Positions 50,551 through 59,053 of a stretch of 64,000 nucleotides of DNA are shown one piece after another (the stretch's first letter is position 1; every line of letters starts with the position of its first letter). The DNA is from Massilia sp. PDC64. GTDB lineage: Bacteria; Pseudomonadota; Gammaproteobacteria; Burkholderiales; Burkholderiaceae_D. Under the pieces are notes generated by a model, which saw only the letters and a list, made by a program, of their open reading frames with translations, had not been told where the DNA came from and searched no databases. The stretch covers positions 62,001-126,000 of the forward strand of contig NZ_FMZS01000013.1 of assembly GCF_900101265.1 (NCBI RefSeq), given 5' to 3'. The position numbers were made by a program, and so were the translations under genes.

Positions 50551-50820
50551 TCAGGCTGCTTCACCCTTCAGCAGCGGGTCCAGGCGGCCTGCCTGGTCGA
50601 GTGCGTACAGGTCGTCGAAGCCGCCCACGTGGGTGTCGCCCACGTAGATCTGCGGCACCGTGCGGCGGCCCGTGCGCTGCATCATGATGGCGCGCTGTTC
50701 CGGGTCCAGGTCGACGCGGATGCGTTCGATGTCGGTCACGCCCTTGGCTTCCAGCAGGCGCTCGGCGCGCACGCAATAGGGGCAGCTGGCGGTGTGATAG
50801 AGGACAACATGGGCTGTCAT
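50551..50820 (-). CDS. grxC: Glutaredoxin 3
   Basis: 89 aa. CPYC active site at C13/C16 (YHTASCPYCVRAERLLEAKG), then TVPQIYVGDTHVGGFDDLY with the cis-Pro. It reduces disulfides and glutathione mixed disulfides. ATG 50820 is preferred to 50835. Between the rhodanese gene and secB. Confidence 0.95.
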   Translation of the reverse strand: MTAHVVLYHTASCPYCVRAERLLEAKGVTDIERIRVDLDPEQRAIMMQRTGRRTVPQIYVGDTHVGGFDDLYALDQAGRLDPLLKGEAA

Positions 50821-50836
50821 GGCAATTCCTTTCAAA

Positions 50837-51241
50837 TTATTTGATCAGGGGCAGGCCGGCAGCCGTCCAGGCCGCGATACCGCCTTCCAGGCCATAGATA
50901 TCTTCGAACCCTGCCGCTTTCAACAGGCGCGCCGCTTTATCGGCGTGTTTGCCGTCCTGGTCGACGATAATGACGGTCTTGACTTTCGACTTGTCCAGCT
51001 CGCCGGTGCGATTGCCCAAGTCTGCCAGCGGAATGTGTTTCGCGTCGCGCAGGTGCCCCGCGGCAAACGCGTCGGCGCTGCGCACATCGATCACGGCGGT
51101 GGATTTACCCCGGTTGATCATCTGGGTGGCCTGCAGCGGCGATGCCACGCGGCCACGCGGCGCCAGCGACAACCACAGCAGGGCGCCCCCCGACAGGACA
51201 GCGATCGCAACAGTGATGAAATGGTCGATGATAAATTTCAC
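50837..51241 (-). CDS. Rhodanese-like membrane protein (YibN-like)
   Basis: 134 aa, GTG start with GGAA upstream. One N-terminal membrane segment (HFITVAIAVLSGGALLWLSLA), then a rhodanese fold (AVIDVRSADAFAAGHLRDAKHIPLADL ... GLEGGIAAWTAAGLPL). The expected active-site Cys is replaced: the loop reads VIIVDQDGKHADKAA, so sulfurtransferase activity is probably lost. The gene is in the place of E. coli yibN, beside grxC-secB-gpsA. The role may be structural or regulatory. Confidence 0.85.
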   Translation of the reverse strand: MKFIIDHFITVAIAVLSGGALLWLSLAPRGRVASPLQATQMINRGKSTAVIDVRSADAFAAGHLRDAKHIPLADLGNRTGELDKSKVKTVIIVDQDGKHADKAARLLKAAGFEDIYGLEGGIAAWTAAGLPLIK

Positions 51242-51329
51242 GAAGGTTCCGTTGGTTGAACTGAATCATCGCATTATAAAATAGAAGTCGGATCGGTATT
51301 TCTTGCTCACTTTTTTCTATAAAGCACCT

Positions 51330-52076
51330 ATGTACAAAATCGTATTCATGCGCCACGGCGAGTCCACCTGGAACCTCGAGAACCGTTTCACCGGCTGGAC
51401 CGATGTCGACCTGACCGAGAAGGGCATCAAGGAAGCCAAGCTGGCCGGCCGCCTGCTGAAGGAAGCCGGCTTCACCTTCGACCTGGCCTATACGTCGGTC
51501 CTGAAACGTGCGATCCGCACCCTGTGGCTGGCCATGGACGAGATGGACATGATGTGGCTGCCGGTCAAGAACGACTGGCGCCTGAACGAGCGTCACTACG
51601 GCGCGCTGCAGGGCCTGGACAAGGGCGAGACCGCCGCCAAGTTCGGCGACGAGCAGGTGCTCGTATGGCGCCGCAGCTACGACACCCCGCCGCCGGCGCT
51701 GGAAGAAAACGATCCGCGCACGTCGTTCAACGATCCGCGCTACGCCGGTCTCGACAAGGCACAGATTCCGCTGACCGAATGCCTGAAAGACACCGTCGCC
51801 CGCGTGATGCCGGCCTGGGACGAGGAAATCGCCCCGGCCATCCGCGCCGGCAAGCAAATCCTGATCTCGGCCCACGGCAACAGCCTGCGTGCACTGATCA
51901 AGATGCTGGACAACATCAGCGACACGGACATCGTCGGCCTGAACATCCCGAACGGCACCCCGCTCGTGTATGAACTGGACGCGGACCTGAAGCCGATCCG
52001 TCATTACTACCTGGGCGACCAGGAAGCGATCGCGGCAGCGATGGCAGCCGTGGCCAACCAAGGGAAGGCGAAGTAA
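51330..52076 (+). CDS. gpmA: 2,3-bisphosphoglycerate-dependent phosphoglycerate mutase
   Basis: 248 aa. VFMRHGESTWNLENRFTGWTDVDLTEKG gives the phospho-His H9; a second His in LISAHGNSLRAL and the ERHYGALQGLDK block complete the site. It interconverts 3- and 2-phosphoglycerate in glycolysis and gluconeogenesis. ATG 51330 is preferred to 51303. Only 3 bp before envC, which suggests one transcript. Confidence 0.96.
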   Translation: MYKIVFMRHGESTWNLENRFTGWTDVDLTEKGIKEAKLAGRLLKEAGFTFDLAYTSVLKRAIRTLWLAMDEMDMMWLPVKNDWRLNERHYGALQGLDKGETAAKFGDEQVLVWRRSYDTPPPALEENDPRTSFNDPRYAGLDKAQIPLTECLKDTVARVMPAWDEEIAPAIRAGKQILISAHGNSLRALIKMLDNISDTDIVGLNIPNGTPLVYELDADLKPIRHYYLGDQEAIAAAMAAVANQGKAK

Positions 52077-52079
52077 GTC

Positions 52080-53558
52080 TTGCGTTTTTCCTTCGTGAAG
52101 TCGACGTCCGCGGGCCTGTCCGCCCGCGGCAAGCTGGTATGCGGCCTGCTGGCCTGCGCGTTCGCCTTCGGCAGCGTGCAGGCGGCGCCGCGCCAGACCA
52201 ACCGCAGCAAGGAAAAGGCCGCCGCCGAGGCGGCGCGCGCCGGTATCCAGCAAAAGCTCAATGCGCTCAAGAAGGACATCAGCCGCACCGAGAGCGAAAA
52301 GGAAGACGCGGCCGACGAGTTGGCCGAGTCGGAAGAAAAGATTTCCGACGCCAACCGCTCGCTGCGCGAACTGGCGGACGAGCAGGCCGCCACCAATGCC
52401 AAGCTGAAGGATCTCGCGACCGAAGAGGCGAGACTGGGCGACACCATCGCGGCCCAGAAGCGCCAGCTGGCCAAGCTGTTGCGCGAGCACTATGTTGCCG
52501 GCAACGAGGACCGCATCAAGCTGCTGCTGTCGGGCGATAACCCGAACCGCATCAACCGCGACCTGCAGATGATGGCCTATGTTTCGCAGGCGCAAGCGAA
52601 ATTACTGAATTCCCTGCGCGCGAACCTGGCGGCCGTCGAGGCGAATCACGCCGAGACGCAGAACGCCAGGGACGAGCTGGAAGAAATTGCAGAAGAGCAG
52701 AAGTCGCAAAAGGCATTGCTCGAAAAGGAAAAGGCCAAACGGGCCACCCTGCTGGCGAACCTGTCGAGCAAGCTGACGGACCAGCGCAAGCAGGCGAGCC
52801 GCCTGGAGCAGGACGAGCAGCGCATGAGCGGCCTCGTCGACCGCCTGACGCGCCTGATCCGCGAACAGGAAATCGCCGCCGCCGCCGAGCGCAAACGGCA
52901 ACAGGAACTGGCCGCCGCACGCGCGAAAGCGGCGGCCGAGGCGCGCGAACGTGCGCTTGCGCGCGCGAAGGCGCAGCGCGAGGAGCGCGAACGCCTGGCG
53001 CGCGAAGCGGCCAAGGAAGCGGCGAAGACCGGCAAACCCGTGAAACCGTTGCCGCCGCCGAAGCCGGAGCCGGAAGAGACGCGGGTGGCGGAAGAGCCGC
53101 CGCAAAAGCCGGAAGCACCGCAGCGAACGGCCGACACCGCGCTGGCCGCCGACCTGCCGAGTGGCGCGTTCGAAAGCCTGCGCGGCCGCCTGCCGGCACC
53201 GATCTCCGGCAAGATCGTGGCCCGTTTCGGCGCCAAGCGTGGCGATGGCCCGACGTGGCGCGGCATGTTCATCAAGGCGCCGGAAGGCACCGACGTGCGC
53301 GCCATCGCGGCCGGGCGTGTCGTGTTCGCCAACTGGATGCGCGGCTACGGCAACCTGATCATCATTAACCATGGCGGCGAGTACCTGTCGATCTACGGCA
53401 ACAACCAGACCTTGGTGAAACAGGCCGGCGACGCCGTCAAGCCGGGCGACGTCATCGCCAGTGCGGGCAATACCGGCGGTAACGAGGAATCGGGGCTATA
53501 CTTCGAGCTCAGGCATCTCGGAAAAGCGTTCGATCCTTCGAGCTGGGTCAGGTTCTAA
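52080..53558 (+). CDS. envC: Murein hydrolase activator EnvC
   Basis: 492 aa. TTG start. Signal peptide (VCGLLACAFAFGSVQA), long coiled coil (~40-270), and a C-terminal LytM domain in which the zinc-binding His/Asp are lost (PTWRGMFIKAPEGTDV; GLYFELRH), exactly as in EnvC, which activates amidases rather than cutting peptidoglycan. It acts in septal cell-wall splitting. The Ala/Arg/Lys-rich repeat region at ~260-320 is low-complexity. In the order gpmA-envC-ctpA. Confidence 0.9.
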   Translation: MRFSFVKSTSAGLSARGKLVCGLLACAFAFGSVQAAPRQTNRSKEKAAAEAARAGIQQKLNALKKDISRTESEKEDAADELAESEEKISDANRSLRELADEQAATNAKLKDLATEEARLGDTIAAQKRQLAKLLREHYVAGNEDRIKLLLSGDNPNRINRDLQMMAYVSQAQAKLLNSLRANLAAVEANHAETQNARDELEEIAEEQKSQKALLEKEKAKRATLLANLSSKLTDQRKQASRLEQDEQRMSGLVDRLTRLIREQEIAAAAERKRQQELAAARAKAAAEARERALARAKAQREERERLAREAAKEAAKTGKPVKPLPPPKPEPEETRVAEEPPQKPEAPQRTADTALAADLPSGAFESLRGRLPAPISGKIVARFGAKRGDGPTWRGMFIKAPEGTDVRAIAAGRVVFANWMRGYGNLIIINHGGEYLSIYGNNQTLVKQAGDAVKPGDVIASAGNTGGNEESGLYFELRHLGKAFDPSSWVRF

Positions 53559-53586
53559 TTTCCGGAAGCACAATCCAGGGAACAGC

Positions 53587-55080
53587 ATGGGCAAGAAACT
53601 CAAGAACCTCGGTCTGATCGGTCTCGGCATGGTGGCCGGGGTGGCCGCCTCGGTCCAGTACTCGGCGCTGGCGCAAAAAGGCGGCGATGCCCCGCTGCCC
53701 CTCGACGAACTGCGCCAGCTGGCCGACGTGTATGCCCTCATCAAGAGCGATTACGTCGAGAAGGTCGACGACAAGAAGCTGCTGTCGGACGCCATCGCCG
53801 GCATGGTGAATTCGCTCGATCCGCATTCCGTGTACCTGGACCAGAAGGATTTCGCCGAGATGCGCGAAGAGGTGCAGGGCCGCTTCGTCGGCCTCGGCAT
53901 CGAGGTCGCGATGGAAGACGGCTACGTCAAGATCGTCTCGCCCATCGAGGATTCGCCCGCCTACCGCGCCGGCATCAAGGCCGGCGACCTGATCACCCGC
54001 ATCGACAATGTGCCCGTCAAAGGCCTGTCGCTGGACGACGCCATCAAGCGCATGCGCGGCGAGCCGCACAGCAAGGTGATGCTGACCATCGCCCGCCGCG
54101 GTGCGGACGCGCCGTGGGTCGTGCCCGTCGAGCGCGAAGAAATCAAGGTGGCCAGCGTGAAGGCGAAGATGATCGAGCCCGGCTATGCCTGGCTGCGCAT
54201 CAACCAGTTCCAGGAAGAGACCGTCGACGAGGTCGCGGACAAGCTGAAGGATCTGTACGCCCACAACCCGAACATCAAGGGCCTCGTGCTGGACCTGCGC
54301 AACGACCCGGGCGGCCTGCTGCCGAGCGCGATCGGCGTCTCCGCCGCCTTCCTGCCGGCGAACGACGTGGTCGTCTCGACGAAGGGCCAGCTGGCCGAAT
54401 CGAACGCCACGTTCTACGGCCGGCGCGAATTCTATGCCATCAAGCCGGGCGCCGATCCGCTGGCAAAATTGCCGGCCGCGCTGAAGACCGTGCCGATGGT
54501 GGTGCTGGTCAACACGGGCTCGGCATCCGCATCCGAAATCGTCGCGGGCGCCCTGCAGGATTACAAGCGTGCCATCGTGATGGGCAGCCAGACGTTCGGC
54601 AAGGGCTCCGTGCAGACCCTGCGCCAGCTGACGCCCGACACGGCCGTCAAGCTGACGACGGCACGCTACTTCACGCCGAAAGGCCGCTCGATCCAGGCGC
54701 TGGGCATCGTGCCGGACCTGAAGGTCGACGAAACGCCGGAAGGCGACGGCCTGAACGCCGTGCGCGTGCGCGAAGCCGACCTGGACCACCACCTGACGAA
54801 CGAGGCGGCCGACAGCCGGAGCGCGAACGCGAAGCGCCGCGACGAGCTCGAGGAAGAGCAGTTCACTGTGGCCGCGCTGAAGAACGCGAAGCCGATCGAA
54901 TTCGGCGGCAAGGACGACTTCCAGCTGGCGCAGGCCCTGAATCATTTCAAGGGTTTGAAAGTGCAGCTCGCCAAGGCCGATCCGGACGAGGACAAGCCGG
55001 CGCCGGCCAAACTGCCGGGCACGGAACCGAAGCCGGCCGAGGTCAAGGACGACGCCAAGCCGGCCGCGCCGAAGCGATGA
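53587..55080 (+). CDS. ctpA: C-terminal processing protease CtpA
   Basis: 497 aa. A membrane-anchoring N-terminus (NLGLIGLGMVAGVAASV), one PDZ domain (~95-170) and an S41 protease domain with NTGSASASE (S314 as nucleophile) and FGKGSVQT (K339, the general base). The C-terminal tail is Lys/Pro/Ala-rich (~465-497). It trims peptidoglycan-related or envelope proteins. ATG 53587 is preferred to the longer frame from 53461. Confidence 0.94.
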   Translation: MGKKLKNLGLIGLGMVAGVAASVQYSALAQKGGDAPLPLDELRQLADVYALIKSDYVEKVDDKKLLSDAIAGMVNSLDPHSVYLDQKDFAEMREEVQGRFVGLGIEVAMEDGYVKIVSPIEDSPAYRAGIKAGDLITRIDNVPVKGLSLDDAIKRMRGEPHSKVMLTIARRGADAPWVVPVEREEIKVASVKAKMIEPGYAWLRINQFQEETVDEVADKLKDLYAHNPNIKGLVLDLRNDPGGLLPSAIGVSAAFLPANDVVVSTKGQLAESNATFYGRREFYAIKPGADPLAKLPAALKTVPMVVLVNTGSASASEIVAGALQDYKRAIVMGSQTFGKGSVQTLRQLTPDTAVKLTTARYFTPKGRSIQALGIVPDLKVDETPEGDGLNAVRVREADLDHHLTNEAADSRSANAKRRDELEEEQFTVAALKNAKPIEFGGKDDFQLAQALNHFKGLKVQLAKADPDEDKPAPAKLPGTEPKPAEVKDDAKPAAPKR

Positions 55081-55838
55081 ACGACCAGCAACTGCTTCGC
55101 TATTCGCGCCATATCCTGCTCGACGAGATCGGCATCGAAGGCCAGGACCGGCTGCTGCGCGCACGCGTGCTCGTGATCGGCGCCGGCGGCCTCGGCTCGC
55201 CGGCCGCGCTGTATCTCGCCGCGGGCGGCGTGGGCCGGTTGACGCTCGTCGACGACGACACCGTCGACCTCACGAACCTGCAGCGCCAGGTGATGCACAC
55301 GACGGCGCGCGTGGGCCAGCCCAAGGTCGAGTCCGGACGCGAAGCCCTGCACCAGATCAACCCCGACGTCGAGGTCGTCGCCTTGCGCGAACGCGCCGAT
55401 GCTGCACGTTTAGGGGAACTCGTGCGCGATTCCGATGTCGTACTCGACTGCAGCGACAACTTCGCCACCCGCCATGCCGTCAACCGCGCCTGCGTGGCCG
55501 CCGGCGTCCCGCTCGTCGCGGGCGCCGCGATCCGTTTCGACGGGCAGATCTCGGTCTTCGACGTGCGCGACCCCGCTTCGCCCTGCTATGCCTGCCTGTT
55601 CCCGGAAGACGGCAAGTTCGAGGAAGTGGCATGCAGCACGATGGGCGTGTTCGCGCCGCTGGTCGGCATCATCGGCGCCATGCAGGCGGCCGAGGCGCTG
55701 AAGCTGCTGGCCGGCAGCGGCCGTTCGCTGGCCGGCCGGCTCCAGATGCTGGACGCGCGCGCCATGGAATGGACGGAGATCGGCGTGGCGCGCAATCCGT
55801 GCTGCCCCGTTTGCGCGGAGCGCCGCGGCGTAGAATGA
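55077..55838 (+). CDS. moeB: MoeB/ThiF-type adenylyltransferase (HesA/MoeB/ThiF)
   Basis: 253 aa. GAGGLGSPAALYLAAGGVG nucleotide loop (~31-49), DDTVDLTNLQRQVM, and zinc cysteines CYAC ... CCPVC near 172 and 246. It activates MoaD or ThiS by adenylation. It overlaps the ctpA stop (ATGA) and is the same size as MoeB. The name MoeB is by length and zinc site; ThiF is an alternative. This is a standard enzyme, unlike the ThiF-like protein at 8067-8954. Confidence 0.9.
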   Translation: MNDQQLLRYSRHILLDEIGIEGQDRLLRARVLVIGAGGLGSPAALYLAAGGVGRLTLVDDDTVDLTNLQRQVMHTTARVGQPKVESGREALHQINPDVEVVALRERADAARLGELVRDSDVVLDCSDNFATRHAVNRACVAAGVPLVAGAAIRFDGQISVFDVRDPASPCYACLFPEDGKFEEVACSTMGVFAPLVGIIGAMQAAEALKLLAGSGRSLAGRLQMLDARAMEWTEIGVARNPCCPVCAERRGVE

Positions 55839-55914
55839 GCTGCAGCGCCGGTGTTCACGCAAAAGGTGTCTTTCTGCGCGGACTATCTTACAATTAGACA
55901 ATTTTCCTGACGAG

Positions 55915-55930
55915 TTGGAACATTTTCCAA
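55915..55930. promoter_or_regulatory. Inverted repeat upstream of the gsp operon
   Basis: TTGGAA-CATT-TTCCAA, perfect 6-bp arms. It lies 35 bp upstream of TATACT (55965-55970), a likely -10 for gspG. Possible operator. Confidence 0.5.
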
Positions 55931-55997
55931 ACGACTTTTAACGTCATCCCTGCTCGTTCGGCCTTATACTGTTTTTTCGACCACATTCATCACATCT

Positions 55998-56453
55998 ATG
56001 CAGAACTTCAAGCATCGTTTCGCACGGCAGCGCCGCCAGGGCGGTTTCACCCTCGTCGAAATCATGGTCGTCGTGGTCATCATCGGCATCCTGGGCGCGC
56101 TCGTCGTGCCCAAGCTGCTGGGCCGCACGGGCGAGTCGCGCGTGACCGCGGCCCGCGTCGACATCGCCACGCTGATGTCGGCACTCAAGCTGTACAAGCT
56201 CGATAACCAGCGCTATCCGACCACCGAGCAGGGCTTGCAGGCCCTGATCCAGAAGCCGACCAGCGGCCCGGCCGCCAACGGCTGGAAGGAAGGCGGCTAT
56301 CTCGAGAAACTGCCGAAGGATCCGTGGGGCAATCCGTACCAGTACCTGTCGCCGGGCGTGCATGGCGAGGTCGACGTGTTCTCGCTGGGCGCGGACGGCC
56401 AGCCGGGCGGTACGGGCGAGGATGCCGACGTCGGTTCGTGGGACAACAAATAA
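55998..56453 (+). CDS. gspG: Type II secretion major pseudopilin GspG
   Basis: 151 aa. Prepilin motif RQGG|FTLVEIMVVVVIIGILGALVV, cut after G16, E at +5. The C-terminal domain contains the DPWGNPYQYLSPG calcium-binding block. It builds the pseudopilus of the type II secretion system. First gene of the operon gspGHIJKLMNDE. Confidence 0.96.
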   Translation: MQNFKHRFARQRRQGGFTLVEIMVVVVIIGILGALVVPKLLGRTGESRVTAARVDIATLMSALKLYKLDNQRYPTTEQGLQALIQKPTSGPAANGWKEGGYLEKLPKDPWGNPYQYLSPGVHGEVDVFSLGADGQPGGTGEDADVGSWDNK

Positions 56454-56466
56454 CGTAGGTGTGTCG

Positions 56467-56943
56467 ATGACCACGCGCGCGCCGGGCCGCGCCGGCGGCT
56501 TCACCCTGGTGGAGATCATGGTCGTGATGGTCATCATCGGCGTCACGCTGGGGCTGGCCAGCCTCAACGCCATTCCCAGCCCGCACCAGGACCTGCAGAA
56601 GGAGGCGCAACGCATCGCGCTCCTGCTGCAGCTGGCGCGCGACGAAGCCATCGTGCGCAACCGCCCCGTGGCCTTCGAAGCGACGCCCGAGCGCTACCAC
56701 TTCCTCGTGCGCACGGAAACCCGCTGGGAACCGATCGCGAACGACGACCTGCTGCGCGAGCGCGACTTCAAGAGTGCGCCGCTGACCCTGCTGCTGGATC
56801 CGCCCAGCGCGGGGGCCCTGAACCCGCTGCGCATCACGTTCGGCAACGAACCCGTCGACAAGCCGTTCGTGCTCACGCTGGCCAGCGGCAACGACCGCGT
56901 CTTCATCCGCGCCGACGGGGTCGGGCATTTCACGGTGGAGTGA
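56467..56943 (+). CDS. gspH: Type II secretion pseudopilin GspH
   Basis: 158 aa. AGG|FTLVEIMVVMVIIGVTLGLASL prepilin motif and a C-terminal domain with LLLQLARDEAIVRNRPVAFEATPERYHFLV, as in GspH. Minor pseudopilin at the pseudopilus tip. ATG 56467 follows gspG by 13 bp. Confidence 0.9.
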   Translation: MTTRAPGRAGGFTLVEIMVVMVIIGVTLGLASLNAIPSPHQDLQKEAQRIALLLQLARDEAIVRNRPVAFEATPERYHFLVRTETRWEPIANDDLLRERDFKSAPLTLLLDPPSAGALNPLRITFGNEPVDKPFVLTLASGNDRVFIRADGVGHFTVE

Positions 56944-57332
56944 TGAACGACATGCGATTCCCGAACCGGCAACGCGGCTTCACGCTGCTGGAAGTGCTCG
57001 TGGCCCTCGTCATCGTGGGCACGGCGCTGGGCGCGGGCCTGCGCGCCGTCGGCAGCCTGACCGCCAACAGCAGCGGCCTGCGCGCCTCGATGATGGCGAC
57101 GTGGTCGGCCGAGAACCGGCTCGTGCAGATCCGCCTGGGCAAGGAATTCCCCGACATCGGCAAGCACAGCTTCGATTGCCCGCAGGGCGACCTGCACCTC
57201 GTGTGCCAGGAAGAAGTGATCGCCAGCCCGAACCCGCGCCTGCGCCGGGTCGAGGTTTCCGTGTACGACATCGAAAACCCCAACCGGCGCATCGTCAAGC
57301 TGGTCCAACTGGTGCTGAAACCGTGGCGATGA
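56943..57332 (+). CDS. gspI: Type II secretion pseudopilin GspI
   Basis: 129 aa. RG|FTLLEVLVALVIVGTALGAGL, then NRLVQIRLGKEFP: GspI layout. ATG 56943 shares one base with the gspH stop (TGATG). Minor pseudopilin. Confidence 0.9.
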   Translation: MNDMRFPNRQRGFTLLEVLVALVIVGTALGAGLRAVGSLTANSSGLRASMMATWSAENRLVQIRLGKEFPDIGKHSFDCPQGDLHLVCQEEVIASPNPRLRRVEVSVYDIENPNRRIVKLVQLVLKPWR

Positions 57333-58003
57333 CAACGCACTTCCGAGCCCGCGGCTTCACCCTGGTGGAGCTGCTCGTGGCGATCAGCATCCTGGCCATC
57401 GTGGCCGTGCTCGGCTGGCGCGGTCTGGACGGCATCGTGCGTGCCCGCGTGGCCCTCACGCAGCAGATGGAAACGACGCGCGGCATGCAGCTGGCCTTCG
57501 CCCAGATGCAGAGCGATTGCGAACACATCGCGCAGCGCGACGTCGTCGACCAGCGGCCCTATCTCATCATCGGCGCCGACCGCCTGACGCTCGTGCGCGA
57601 AGTGTTCACGGAAAACCAGCCGTCGCGGTTGCAGGTGGTCGCGTACCGCATCGTCAACGGCACGCTGATGCGGCGCGAATCGCAGGCGACGCGCGATCTC
57701 GTCCAGCTCGACGCGCTGTGGCAGGCCGTCACCAGCGACGCCGACACCAACCCGGCCGTCGCGCTGCAGACCGGTGTGACGGGGATGCAGGTCGCGACCT
57801 GGCTCAACAACTCGTGGCGCCAGGGCGGCGTCGATCCCGGCGCGAATGCGGCGGGCACGGTCCAGGCGCCGGCCCAGCCCCAGTCACAGCAGCCCGACCC
57901 GGCGGCGCAGGTGAGCAACGAACCGACCGGCCTGCAGGTCGCGTTGCAGGCCCAGAACCTGCAGCAGCCGATGGTCAAATCCTTCCTGTTGGGGGAACCA
58001 TGA
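57329..58003 (+). CDS. gspJ: Type II secretion pseudopilin GspJ
   Basis: 224 aa. RG|FTLVELLVAISILAIVAVLGWRGLD with GspJ C-terminal domain (LVQLDALWQAV). The last ~50 residues are Pro/Gln/Ala-rich. It overlaps gspI by 4 bp (ATGA). Confidence 0.9.
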   Translation: MTTHFRARGFTLVELLVAISILAIVAVLGWRGLDGIVRARVALTQQMETTRGMQLAFAQMQSDCEHIAQRDVVDQRPYLIIGADRLTLVREVFTENQPSRLQVVAYRIVNGTLMRRESQATRDLVQLDALWQAVTSDADTNPAVALQTGVTGMQVATWLNNSWRQGGVDPGANAAGTVQAPAQPQSQQPDPAAQVSNEPTGLQVALQAQNLQQPMVKSFLLGEP

Positions 58004-58980
58004 GAACGCGGCAGCGTCGGCCTGCGCGCGAACGCGGCGTGGCCGTGATCACCGCGCTGTTGCTCACCACGCTGGCGATTTCGATCGTCGCCAGCCTGTT
58101 CTGGCAGCAGCAGGTGCAGGTGCGGTCGATGGAAAACCAGCGCCTGCACTTGCAGACCAAGTGGATCCTGCGCGGCGCACTCGACTGGGCGACCCTCGTC
58201 CTGTTCCAGGACGGCATCGACCACCGCGACTACACGTCGCTCGACCAGGTGTGGGCGACGCCGCTGGCGGAAACGCGCCTGGACCAGTACGTCGAACGCC
58301 AGCGGGTCGAAGGAGAAACGTTCGATGCGAGCCTGTCCGGTAACATTACCGACGCATGCTCGCGTTACAATTTGCGCAACCTGGGAATGAGCCGCGGGTT
58401 GGCGGATCCGCAGCAGGTGGAGATTTTCAAGCGCCTGCTGAACAACCTGCAGCTGGACCAGGGCCTGGCGCTGCGCATCGGGAACTTCGTGGCGGCCGGA
58501 TTGCCGGCGACGATGGACGAGGGCAACGATCCGACGCGGCAGGCCGCGCCCGTGGTCGGCGCGCCGGTGAAGATCTTGCAGGTGGAGGATTTGTTGTCGG
58601 TGCGGGGCGTGACGCCGGCCATCGTCGAGCGGCTGCGGCCCTTCGTGACCGTGCTGCCGGAAAAAACGCCGGTGAACGTCAACACGGCGCCGGCGGAAGT
58701 GCTGGCGGCCGTGGTGCCGAACATGTCGGTGTCGGAAGCGAATACGCTGATCGTGCGGCGCAAGCAGGCGGCGTGGCGTGGTCTCAATTACTTCGAGACC
58801 GAGATCGGCGACAGCCGGAAGCCGACGGAGGGTACGGCGAACGTGAAAAGCGACTGGTTCTTCGTCGACAGCCGCATCCGCCTGGACCGGGCCGCACTGG
58901 ATGCACAGGCGCTGATCCACCGGTCGCCGGCCCTGGTGGCGGGCGGCGGGCCGAAGGTGGTGTGGATCCGCCAGTATTGA
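58000..58980 (+). CDS. gspK: Type II secretion pseudopilin GspK
   Basis: 326 aa. ERG|VAVITALLLTTLAISIVASLFW: it lacks the Glu at +5, as is normal for GspK, the tip protein. The large C-terminal domain includes the VEDLLSVRGVTPAIVERLRPFVTVLP helix-hairpin-helix part. It overlaps gspJ by 4 bp. Confidence 0.93.
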   Translation: MRTRQRRPARERGVAVITALLLTTLAISIVASLFWQQQVQVRSMENQRLHLQTKWILRGALDWATLVLFQDGIDHRDYTSLDQVWATPLAETRLDQYVERQRVEGETFDASLSGNITDACSRYNLRNLGMSRGLADPQQVEIFKRLLNNLQLDQGLALRIGNFVAAGLPATMDEGNDPTRQAAPVVGAPVKILQVEDLLSVRGVTPAIVERLRPFVTVLPEKTPVNVNTAPAEVLAAVVPNMSVSEANTLIVRRKQAAWRGLNYFETEIGDSRKPTEGTANVKSDWFFVDSRIRLDRAALDAQALIHRSPALVAGGGPKVVWIRQY

Positions 58981-59053
58981 ATGGAAAGAAGTCTCGAGGG
59001 ATAGCGCAGGGCATGTTAACAAGACCAACAAGAGATCGAGAAAGCGAGACAGT

